Part shown: one piece after another, positions 18,239-25,128 of the stretch
Layout of the letters: every line of letters begins with the position of its first letter
How positions within the stretch are numbered: position 1 is the stretch's first letter
Origin: a virus
Length of the DNA stretch: 32,642 nucleotides
IMG/VR virus record: IMGVR_UViG_3300008450_010740
Coordinates: 1 to 32,642 of that record
Reading direction: 5' to 3' (one strand)
Translations under genes and position numbers: made by a program
The notes under the pieces: generated by a model
The model's input: the letters and a program-made list of their open reading frames with translations, nothing else
Told to the model about the DNA's origin: nothing
Database searches by the model: none

Positions 18239-19071
18239 GTAAAATAGATCCAAAAAAATTATTAATCAGCTCTGACTTCTACTCAATACAAGGTGAAGGC
18301 ATCTCTTCGGGAATACCTTCTTACTTTGTTCGTTTAGGTATCTGCAACCTTACTTGCGGTATGAGTAGAGTATTCACTAATATGTTAGCTAAAGAGCAGA
18401 AGCTAGAAGATGGAGAAATCTTTATAGGAGACTTACATGCTGAAGGTAAAGCAACCTGGACTTGTGATAGTACAAGCCAGTGGTTGTGGAGAGGAGAAGA
18501 TAAAGAATTCGAATACCTAATTAACCGATGGAAAGAAGAAGGTGTTTACGAGGATATTCTAGATGGCAATGTTCATATTATTTGGACTGGCGGCGAACCG
18601 ACAATAAAAGGACATCAACAATCAATCGTTAACTTTACCAATTACTGGCTTGCAAGACACCTCGATAACACTGTCAGACCGTATTACGAGATTGAAACCA
18701 ACGGCACAGTCTATATTGACGAACCTCTCTTTAAAATGCTCGACCAGATTAATTGCTCTCCTAAGCTAGCAAACTCGGGGATGACTAAATCACAACGCTT
18801 TAATGAAGCAGCTCTTAAGCGTATTATGGAGCATAAAAACTACCAGTTTAAATTCGTTATCAGTACCGAAGAAGATGTTAAGGAGATATTTGAAGAATTT
18901 GTAACTCCGTTAAATATTCCTCTTAAGAATATAGTTTGTATGCCTGGATTAGACGATGTAGCTGATTTTGAAGAACGCACTCAGTTCTGTCTTGAAATGG
19001 CTAAAAAATACCGCTTTAGAGGATTAACTCGTTTGCATATTGCAGCTTGGAATAAAACATTAAATGTATAA
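18235..19071 (+). CDS. queE: 7-carboxy-7-deazaguanine synthase QueE (radical SAM)
   Basis: 278 residues. The N-terminus SDFYSIQGEGISSGIPSYFVRLGICNLTC is the QueE signature up to the second cluster cysteine. The radical-SAM motif is stretched: Cys37-x3-Cys41 is followed by 35 residues before Cys77 (TWTCDST), where QueE usually has CxxxCxxC. The rest follows the family: HIIWTGGEPTIKG (SAM-binding GGEP), YEIETNGT, INCSPKLANSG, and FKFVIS. It converts carboxytetrahydropterin to 7-carboxy-7-deazaguanine with SAM and a 4Fe-4S cluster. It overlaps the 17987 gene by ATGA, and the epimerase follows 3 bp later. Confidence 0.9.
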   Translation: MSKIDPKKLLISSDFYSIQGEGISSGIPSYFVRLGICNLTCGMSRVFTNMLAKEQKLEDGEIFIGDLHAEGKATWTCDSTSQWLWRGEDKEFEYLINRWKEEGVYEDILDGNVHIIWTGGEPTIKGHQQSIVNFTNYWLARHLDNTVRPYYEIETNGTVYIDEPLFKMLDQINCSPKLANSGMTKSQRFNEAALKRIMEHKNYQFKFVISTEEDVKEIFEEFVTPLNIPLKNIVCMPGLDDVADFEERTQFCLEMAKKYRFRGLTRLHIAAWNKTLNV

Positions 19072-19074
19072 ACT

Positions 19075-19938
19075 ATGGAAAATGTACTAGTAACCGGAGG
19101 ATGTGGCTTTGTAGGATATGCCCTAACTAAAGAGCTTCTACTCAGAGGCTATAATGTCGATGTAATAGATAATTTAAGTATAGGAAAAGAAGCCAAGGAT
19201 GTTGACCTGATAGGTGCAAATTTCCTAGGAGGTGATGTAAGAGCCATGGAAAATGTTGCTTTAAAGAATTATAAGTATATTTTTCATCTTGCCGCGTTAA
19301 GTAGAATTCAACCTTCTTTTGCACAACCTAGACAAACTTTTACCTCTAATGTAGAGGGAACTAGACAGGTAGTTGATTACGCTTTGAAAGTAAGCGCTAA
19401 ACTTATATACGCAGGATCATCATCTAAACACCACAACCCAGAATTATCCCCCTACGCTATGACAAAGTACATGGGAGAGCAGTGGATAAAGATGAGCACT
19501 AAATGTTTTGGGCTTAACGCAGAAATCGTTAGATTCTACAATGTATACGGTCCTGGTGAGCTAGTAGACAGTCATATGGCTGCAGTAATCGGGGTGTGGA
19601 GAAAACAGCTTCAGAATAATGAGAAACTGACGATTGTAGGTGATGGAGAGCAACGTAGAGATTTCACACACGTTCAAGATATCGTAGATGGGCTTATAAG
19701 AGTTGCCGAGTCTGATGAGAAGCATGAAGATGCTTGGGAGCTAGGTACAGGATGTAACTACTCTGTAAACGAAGTAGCTAAAATGTTCTGCGATAAATTC
19801 GGATGTGAAACAATAAACATCCCAGAGCAACAAGGTAATTATAGAAAGACTTTACGTGTTAATAGTGATGCTGTAGAAAGATTAGGATGGGCACCTAAAG
19901 ACAGATTATTAAACTACATACAACAATTAGAAAAGTAA
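19075..19938 (+). CDS. NAD-dependent epimerase/dehydratase (extended SDR)
   Basis: 287 residues of the extended short-chain dehydrogenase family. NAD-binding GGCGFVG at 8-14, FHLAALSRIQPS after strand 4, catalytic Ser region YAGSSSKHH, and YAMTK as the Tyr-x3-Lys pair. The C-terminal part (RFYNVYGPGE, GDGEQRRDFTHVQDIVDG) is like UDP-sugar 4-epimerases such as GalE. It would act on a nucleotide sugar, perhaps for glycan or capsule change or for DNA decoration; the substrate cannot be read from sequence. It starts 3 bp after queE, so it belongs to that operon. Confidence 0.85.
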   Translation: MENVLVTGGCGFVGYALTKELLLRGYNVDVIDNLSIGKEAKDVDLIGANFLGGDVRAMENVALKNYKYIFHLAALSRIQPSFAQPRQTFTSNVEGTRQVVDYALKVSAKLIYAGSSSKHHNPELSPYAMTKYMGEQWIKMSTKCFGLNAEIVRFYNVYGPGELVDSHMAAVIGVWRKQLQNNEKLTIVGDGEQRRDFTHVQDIVDGLIRVAESDEKHEDAWELGTGCNYSVNEVAKMFCDKFGCETINIPEQQGNYRKTLRVNSDAVERLGWAPKDRLLNYIQQLEK

Positions 19939-19948
19939 ATGTTTAATT

Positions 19949-20320
19949 ATGAATACTCCCACCTTTAACCAGCACACTCTTAATGCTATTACAAACCTAG
20001 AAGAAAAGCTTAAAAAAGCTAAAACACCAGAAGATGTCTACGAGGTTCTAAGACGACTTACACTACTGCTTCCTAATAACTACGACCTAGGTTATTTTAT
20101 GAGAAAAGCACCGGACCTTTGGAGTAAGAGAATGACTTACGACGGCGGCCCAAACTGCTGGGGTATTGAAGTTCCAGGAGAGTTAAACTCTAACAGTATA
20201 GAGCATTGCATTATCTGCGGCAAAGAAACTCCTTACACTTACGATGTTAATATTAACTTCAGGTACGGGTACGTTGAAGGAGCAGGACAATTATGTAAAG
20301 AATGTTACGATAAAAATTAA
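19949..20320 (+). CDS. Hypothetical protein with C-terminal zinc-ribbon-like Cys pairs
   Basis: 123 residues. The first half is helical and charged; the C-terminal 40 residues hold CIICGKE and LCKECYDKN, two CxxC knuckles about 30 residues apart, as in a zinc ribbon. No catalytic motif. It lies between the epimerase and folE and may be a nucleic-acid or protein adaptor. Confidence 0.6.
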   Translation: MNTPTFNQHTLNAITNLEEKLKKAKTPEDVYEVLRRLTLLLPNNYDLGYFMRKAPDLWSKRMTYDGGPNCWGIEVPGELNSNSIEHCIICGKETPYTYDVNINFRYGYVEGAGQLCKECYDKN

Positions 20321-20330
20321 AACAAAATAA

Positions 20331-20549
20331 ATGAGCTTTGACATCTTCACAATAGTACTGCTAACACTCTGTGGTGCACAAGCCTACGTATGGTTCAGAT
20401 TCACTCAGTTTGAAACTGTAGTGAGTGTTAATATTGTAGGATTAATTACTTTGCATTCCCAAAAAACGTTGGAACTTCAAGAACAAATCGATAAATTAAA
20501 AGAACAATTAAAGAAATATGAGCAACAAGCAAAAACCGTTAACAGTTAA
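20331..20549 (+). CDS. Small membrane protein with coiled-coil tail
   Basis: 72 residues: one hydrophobic N-terminal segment (residues 4-23, IFTIVLLTLCGAQAYVW) followed by a coiled-coil-like tail (LELQEQIDKLKEQLKKYEQQ). It overlaps the folE start by 32 bp. Membrane anchoring is likely; function unknown. Confidence 0.6.
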   Translation: MSFDIFTIVLLTLCGAQAYVWFRFTQFETVVSVNIVGLITLHSQKTLELQEQIDKLKEQLKKYEQQAKTVNS

Positions 20550-21240
20550 TATTGAAAAACTCGAAGAGTCTACAGTAGGTTTTGCTAACGGAGTTTCTAC
20601 TCAATTAGCAAACTTAATTTACAAAGGAGAGCATCGCTCTCTAAACTCAGAAGAAAAAGATGCTATTATTACTGAAGCAGCACACCACTACGGTAAGTTC
20701 CTAAACGCCCTCGGTGTTAATTGGCAAAGTGATCCGAATAGTGAGAATACACCTAAGCGCGTAGCTAAGGCCTATGTAAATGATCTCTGGAAAGGTAGGT
20801 ACGATCTTATGAGTGAGATTACAACCTTTCCTTCGAACTACGACGGTATTATTGTAGAGACTAATATTCCGGTATTCTCTCAATGCGCACATCACCATCA
20901 GCAGATTTTAGGTGTATGTCACGTAGGTTACATACCAGGAGAATCTAAGCAAGTAATGGGACTCTCTAAATTAAACAGAATAGTAGAACAGTATTCTAGA
21001 AGAGGTCAGATTCAAGAAGATTTAACTATGCAGATCTTTGATACCCTGAATACTGTTATACCAGATAACCTAGGAGTAGCGGTGGTTGTAGACAGTAAAC
21101 ATAGTTGTGTATCATGCCGCGGAGTTAAGCATCAAGGTGCTTCTATGCAGACAGCTAAGCTTTCCGGAGCATTCCTTAACGAGCCAGAATGCCGTGAGGA
21201 GTTCTATATGTACGTAAGAAACGCAGTAAATAAATGCTAA
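20518..21240 (+). CDS. folE: GTP cyclohydrolase I
   Basis: 240 residues. Zinc ligands Cys123 and His126 in SQCAHHHQQ and Cys197 in KHSCVSCRGVKH match the family. NTPKRVAKAYVNDL, MGLSKLNRIVEQYSRRGQIQEDLT and GASMQTAKLSGAF are the usual core motifs. It turns GTP into 7,8-dihydroneopterin triphosphate, the entry step for both folate and deazaguanine synthesis, and with queD, queE and queC completes the preQ0 pathway in the window. The ATG at 20518 lies inside the preceding small gene. Confidence 0.93.
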   Translation: MSNKQKPLTVNIEKLEESTVGFANGVSTQLANLIYKGEHRSLNSEEKDAIITEAAHHYGKFLNALGVNWQSDPNSENTPKRVAKAYVNDLWKGRYDLMSEITTFPSNYDGIIVETNIPVFSQCAHHHQQILGVCHVGYIPGESKQVMGLSKLNRIVEQYSRRGQIQEDLTMQIFDTLNTVIPDNLGVAVVVDSKHSCVSCRGVKHQGASMQTAKLSGAFLNEPECREEFYMYVRNAVNKC

Positions 21241-21258
21241 TTTTAACTATTTATAGAT

Positions 21259-21651
21259 ATGTCACAAGATTTTAACCCTCAAAATCCTAGCGAAGGTTTA
21301 GGAGATACTATTGCAAAAATTACTCATGCAATAGGAATAGATAAAGTAGCAGAAGGTGTAGCTCGAGCTATGGGCAAAGAAGACTGTGGATGTAATAAAA
21401 GACGTCAAGTACTTAACAAAGTATTTCCTTATGCACAGACTACACCTCCGACAATCCCCACTCCTGTATTAGAATCACAGTATGTCTACGAAGGAACTAG
21501 ACAATTTAGAGTACTCAGTCCTTTCCTACTCAAATCAGGAGATTTTGAAAAGAAGTTTGAAGTAGGAGATATTTTAGAATCAACAACCCGGGATGTTTAC
21601 TACATACATCTACAAAACTTATTGCAATCACATTCTATAGAGCCAATTTAA
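21259..21651 (+). CDS. Hypothetical protein with CxC motif
   Basis: 130 residues. The N-terminal part (GLGDTIAKITHAIGIDKVAEGVAR) is an amphipathic helix followed by DCGCNKRRQVLNKVFPY, a short Cys-basic motif I associate with unannotated proteins of Bacteroidetes phages. The C-terminal half looks beta-rich (VRVLSPFLLKSGDF-like). No known function; a structural or assembly role is possible. Confidence 0.55.
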   Translation: MSQDFNPQNPSEGLGDTIAKITHAIGIDKVAEGVARAMGKEDCGCNKRRQVLNKVFPYAQTTPPTIPTPVLESQYVYEGTRQFRVLSPFLLKSGDFEKKFEVGDILESTTRDVYYIHLQNLLQSHSIEPI

Positions 21652-21657
21652 ACTAAT

Positions 21658-22152
21658 ATGTTACTAACAGGAGAAGAAGTACTAGCACATCTAGTAGCCC
21701 CACAGAGCTTGCATAAAGTCAATCAGGTCGGTATAGATTTATCCGTTCAGAAGATTGAAAGAATACTCGGAGGAATCATGGTATTAAAAGAAAAAACCAT
21801 TGTCAAACCAGAAAGTTTTGATAGAGTACCTCTTCAGAATATAGACGGGAGGAAAGTGTGGAGACTTACAAAAGGTCCCTACGCATTAACCTTTAACGAA
21901 GGTATTAAGATTCCTGCTAATGCAACTGGTTTTATCACATCTAGATCTTCTATCTACAGAGGAGGAGCTAAGATAAACAGTCCTATCTGGGATCCAGGTT
22001 TCGAAACTGAAACAATGGGAACAACAATGTTTGTAGAATCGGATACAATTTTCATTGAAGAGAATGCTAGAGTGTGTCAGCTTTATATGATTAAAAATCC
22101 AACTCCTGCAGAACTATATAACGGACAGTTTCAAAATAAAACCAACTACTAA
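21658..22152 (+). CDS. dCTP deaminase / dUTPase-superfamily protein
   Basis: 164 residues of the dUTPase/dCTP deaminase fold: VGIDLSVQKI, FITSRSSIYRGG (phosphate-binding motif), SPIWDPGFETETMG and RVCQLYMIK. The residue pattern around WDPGFE leaves it unclear whether it deaminates dCTP or hydrolyses dUTP; the catalytic Glu of Dcd is not obvious after the DPG motif. Either activity keeps dUTP out of phage DNA and feeds dTMP supply. It abuts the next small gene. Confidence 0.78.
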   Translation: MLLTGEEVLAHLVAPQSLHKVNQVGIDLSVQKIERILGGIMVLKEKTIVKPESFDRVPLQNIDGRKVWRLTKGPYALTFNEGIKIPANATGFITSRSSIYRGGAKINSPIWDPGFETETMGTTMFVESDTIFIEENARVCQLYMIKNPTPAELYNGQFQNKTNY

Positions 22153-22322
22153 TGCAACCGAAAGAAAGTAAATCAACCTGGCATTTTAGAATCAGCATAG
22201 CTAAATCCATTGTTAGAGTATTTGCTGGCTTCGCATTTATGTATGCCGATCAGTGGTATTTTAATGCAGCAGGAGGATTACTGGTTGGCGCTGAAATATT
22301 AGGAATCATAGAAGAATTCTAA
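22152..22322 (+). CDS. Small membrane protein (56 aa)
   Basis: A short frame whose ATG overlaps the stop of the dCTP deaminase-like gene (TAATG), ending 4 bp before the next gene. After a basic start (MQPKESKSTWHFRISIAKS) it has a hydrophobic region over about 33 residues that could span the membrane once or twice. Packing and overlap support it as a real gene; function unknown. Confidence 0.55.
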   Translation: MQPKESKSTWHFRISIAKSIVRVFAGFAFMYADQWYFNAAGGLLVGAEILGIIEEF

Positions 22323-22326
22323 AATT

Positions 22327-23382
22327 ATGAAACTAGATAAGTATAACAAGTTAAAAACAGACCTAGAAACTTTTAACTTCGAAAAAAACTTCAAGCCCCT
22401 AAGTAGTACTCTGTATTACTTTTCTTTTCTAGGAAATATTTTTCTAATACTATTTAGTTACTTTTTTATTAAGGATGTAACCAATAGTATACCTAGCTTA
22501 TTTTCCGGACAAGATCTATTCTTTTCCGTTTTTATTATACTCTTTATGACAGGGTATGAGTTGTTTAAGAGATTTGCTTTTGAACAGCTTACAGCAACTA
22601 TACTACGTCTAAAAAGATTAACAGTAAACATAGCATCGGGTATTATAGTATGTCTTACTTTAGTTGCTGGATCTTTCTATCTATCTTTAAACGGAGCACA
22701 TAGGTTGATTGATACAAGTGCTACAGTAGAGTCTAAACTAGATACAATACAGACTAGAGGAGCAGACTCTATAACTGCAGTATACCAGCAGCGTATAGCT
22801 TTAAAAGAACAGCAAATACAAGCAATACAACAAAACGACGAAGATGGTGTGCTTAGTAGACGACAACAAAATACCGTTAAGCAGTTAGAAGCAGATGTTA
22901 AGAAATACGAGCAAGAAAGAGATTCCCGTATTGCTATTCTTGAGCAAAAAACAGGTAGTAAGTTAACAAAGCAAGAAGATAAGATTCAACAGAATAGTTT
23001 GGCATTTGCCGTGATGGTCTTTTTTCTAGAACTTATTATACTGATTGGAGTAGCTTTTAGCGCATACTATAAATGGACTTCTTATTCAGAAATGAAGCAA
23101 GTCTTAGCAACTCCTAAATATAAACAACTAGAACTAAATCTAACATTACTTCGTTTATATTTTCAAAACGGAAGAAAAAAAGAAGGTGAATCCGTTATCT
23201 CTAATGCAAAGCTAAAAGCTTTAGCATCCAACGCAAAAGTACAGTGTACTTTAAAGGATATTAACGAATTCCTTGCTTTATGTAGCGAACTTGAAATCAT
23301 ATCAGGTCAAAAAAATAAGAAGGTTTACAACGTAGAGTATGAGAAAGCTTTAAGTTTATTCGAAAAGCAGAGTACTTTTTAA
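22327..23382 (+). CDS. Multi-spanning membrane protein with coiled coil
   Basis: 351 residues with hydrophobic segments near 30-50, 65-82, 100-122 and 226-248. Between the third and fourth lies a long polar coiled coil (residues 130-220, many Gln, Lys and Glu), and a soluble C-terminal domain of about 90 residues follows. No enzyme motif. Such a plan could sit in the inner membrane with a large domain in the periplasm or cytoplasm. Function unknown; a host-envelope or superinfection role is possible. Confidence 0.65.
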   Translation: MKLDKYNKLKTDLETFNFEKNFKPLSSTLYYFSFLGNIFLILFSYFFIKDVTNSIPSLFSGQDLFFSVFIILFMTGYELFKRFAFEQLTATILRLKRLTVNIASGIIVCLTLVAGSFYLSLNGAHRLIDTSATVESKLDTIQTRGADSITAVYQQRIALKEQQIQAIQQNDEDGVLSRRQQNTVKQLEADVKKYEQERDSRIAILEQKTGSKLTKQEDKIQQNSLAFAVMVFFLELIILIGVAFSAYYKWTSYSEMKQVLATPKYKQLELNLTLLRLYFQNGRKKEGESVISNAKLKALASNAKVQCTLKDINEFLALCSELEIISGQKNKKVYNVEYEKALSLFEKQSTF

Positions 23383-23438
23383 ATACGGAAAAATTATACT
23401 ATTTATTAGTATTAAAAACTGTAAATCCCGTACTTATA

Positions 23439-24056
23439 ATGACTTGGAATCAAGAAGTAGTAGCAACTATTTTAGGAGCTTTTTTAACAGGTGTCGCTGG
23501 GCCAATAGCCGTACAGTGGATAAAAGCAAGACAATCTCAGAAAAAAGACACTGTTGCTGAAGAGATTAATTTCTCTAGAGCGATTGATCATAAAATAGAA
23601 GAAATCAAAGACAGGTACCAAGCTGATCGAGTTTGGATTACTCAATTTCATAACGGAGGACACTACGCACCAACAGGTAAATCTATTCAGAAGTTTTCTA
23701 TCTTCTACGAAGTAACAGCACCAGATATCCCTCCTACTAAGATGATGTTTCAGAATATACCAGTTTCTCTGTTTGCAAAAACAACAGCCGAGGTATACGA
23801 TAAAGGGTACTTAGCGGTTCCAGATTTTAAAGACCCTGATACTGAAAACTACGGAATGAAATACTTAGCTGATGAAACCGGATGTAAAAGCTACTATGGA
23901 TTTGCAATTTTCTGTATTGAGAATAAACTCATTGGTACTCTCGGAGTCGAATACACTAAAAAGAAACGAGAGTTAACTCGAAGTGAAATTGGAGAGTTAG
24001 AAGTAGAGGCAGCAGTTCTCGGAGGAGTGATTACAAACTATTTGAAAAGCCGCTAA
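23439..24056 (+). CDS. Membrane-anchored GAF-like domain protein
   Basis: 205 residues. An N-terminal hydrophobic segment (residues 7-27) ends in a basic flank (KARQSQKK), then a GAF-like domain: YQADRVWITQFHNGGHYAPTG, a central strand region, and YYGFAIFCIENKLIGTLGVEYTKKK. GAF domains bind small ligands; which one cannot be told. It lies just before the promoter of the chaperone block. Confidence 0.65.
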   Translation: MTWNQEVVATILGAFLTGVAGPIAVQWIKARQSQKKDTVAEEINFSRAIDHKIEEIKDRYQADRVWITQFHNGGHYAPTGKSIQKFSIFYEVTAPDIPPTKMMFQNIPVSLFAKTTAEVYDKGYLAVPDFKDPDTENYGMKYLADETGCKSYYGFAIFCIENKLIGTLGVEYTKKKRELTRSEIGELEVEAAVLGGVITNYLKSR

Positions 24057-24061
24057 AAAAG

Positions 24062-24092
24062 TTGGCTTTCTTTTTTTTACTACGTATATTTA
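24062..24092 (+). promoter_or_regulatory. Predicted promoter TTGGCT-N17-TATATTTA
   Basis: TTGGCT (24062-24067) after an A-run, 17 nt, TATATTTA (24085-24092). The leader of about 75 nt to the Hsp20 start contains one arm of an inverted repeat (24110-24119). Confidence 0.7.
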
Positions 24093-24109
24093 TATAAGCA
24101 AGAGATACT

Positions 24110-24595
24110 TGACAGGTCTCGGTTACATATTTATTAACTCGCTCACCTAAGGGGAGCACAAATTTAAAACTATGACGTTTAAACCATTCACACTGGACGA
24201 ATTCGACCTTCTATGGAAGGATCTGTTTAAAGACTCAAACCACTTTTCTGGAATTAACCAGAAAGTTTCCCATCCCACAGACATCTACGAAACACCGACA
24301 GGTATTGCAATTGAAGTAGCAGCAGTAGGCCTCGATAAAGAGGAAATTGAAATTTTAACTGAAGGAGATATTCTCCGTATTAGGTATAAAAAACCCGACG
24401 ACGAAAAAACTGCTATTTACAGAGGAATTAAAAAAAGCTCTTTTGACCTAGCTTGGAAAATAGCTACTAAATTTGATCTTGGCAAAATTGAAGCAAAGCT
24501 AGAGAAAGGATTATTAACATTAACTATTCCTTTTGCTGAAGAGAGAGCACCTAAGAAAGTACAAATACAATAAGTTACACATAAAAGACCTGTCA
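24110..24595. repeat. Perfect 10-bp inverted repeat flanking the Hsp20 gene
   Basis: TGACAGGTCT at 24110-24119 and its exact complement AGACCTGTCA at 24586-24595 bracket the Hsp20 reading frame. It could pair the mRNA ends or mark a small insertable cassette. It may also be chance in an AT-rich genome. Confidence 0.45.
24172..24573 (+). CDS. Small heat shock protein, Hsp20/alpha-crystallin family
   Basis: 133 residues with an alpha-crystallin domain at about 35-133: TDIYETPTGIAIEVAAVGLDKEEIEI, then LRIRY, and the closing KLEKGLLTLTIPFAEE. It would hold unfolded proteins in an ATP-independent way. It is the first gene of a block that continues with GroES and GroEL, and has its own promoter upstream. 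Phage copies of Hsp20 are known in large T4-like phages. Confidence 0.85.
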   Translation: MTFKPFTLDEFDLLWKDLFKDSNHFSGINQKVSHPTDIYETPTGIAIEVAAVGLDKEEIEILTEGDILRIRYKKPDDEKTAIYRGIKKSSFDLAWKIATKFDLGKIEAKLEKGLLTLTIPFAEERAPKKVQIQ

Positions 24596-24603
24596 TTATC
24601 TCT

Positions 24604-24795
24604 ATGTTTAGAAACGAGTTTATAAAGTTCGACGACAAGCTCTACATTCTTAAAAAGAAAGTTAAAGCAGAGTATAACCCTAATATTGAAGCCTGGAAAT
24701 ACTTTACAGGTGCTGACGTGGCTTTGAGAAAGGAAGATATGATATACTTTGTAGAGCTTATTCCCGAGTTAGAAATAGTTGAAGAACTGAAATAA
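24604..24795 (+). CDS. Small hypothetical protein
   Basis: 63 residues, charged, with no motif. It lies between Hsp20 and groES and ends inside the predicted groES promoter. Expression with the chaperone block is likely; role unknown. Confidence 0.55.
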   Translation: MFRNEFIKFDDKLYILKKKVKAEYNPNIEAWKYFTGADVALRKEDMIYFVELIPELEIVEELK

Positions 24796-24809
24796 TTTTA
24801 CTATATTAA
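24779..24809 (+). promoter_or_regulatory. Possible promoter TTGAAG-N17-TATATTAA
   Basis: TTGAAG (24779-24784), 17 nt, TATATTAA (24802-24809), one base off TAnnTTTR. It sits just before the groES start. Confidence 0.4.
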
Positions 24810-24819
24810 AAATAAAAGT

Positions 24820-25116
24820 ATGAGTGTATTAAAACCGCTAAACGGATACGTTTTGCTCAAGCCTGTAGAAGAGGAAGAGATCCTTGCAGGCAACATTATT
24901 ATTCCTGATCTAGGAAAAGAAAAACCAGCTATTGGCGAAGTAATCGCGTATAGTGATTTTTATAACTTTCAAACCGGTCAATTTGTTCAAACAAAGTTCG
25001 ACGTAGGTGACAAATTGCTTATTCCTAAAGTAGGTAGTATGAGAGTTACACTAGGAGGTGATGAGTATTTCCTCTGTAAAACTGTAGAAGTAATCGGCAT
25101 TGTTTCAGAAAATTAA
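24820..25116 (+). CDS. groES: GroES-like co-chaperonin
   Basis: 98 residues of the Cpn10 fold: LKPLNGYVLLKPVEEEE at the start, a mobile-loop region ILAGNIIIPDLGKEKPAIGEVIAYS, and VGDKLLIPKVG...VEVIGIV at the end. It would cap the phage GroEL encoded 12 bp downstream. T4 gp31 is a functional analogue, but this one is a clear sequence relative of bacterial GroES. Confidence 0.88.
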   Translation: MSVLKPLNGYVLLKPVEEEEILAGNIIIPDLGKEKPAIGEVIAYSDFYNFQTGQFVQTKFDVGDKLLIPKVGSMRVTLGGDEYFLCKTVEVIGIVSEN

Positions 25117-25128
25117 AATTTATAAAAA

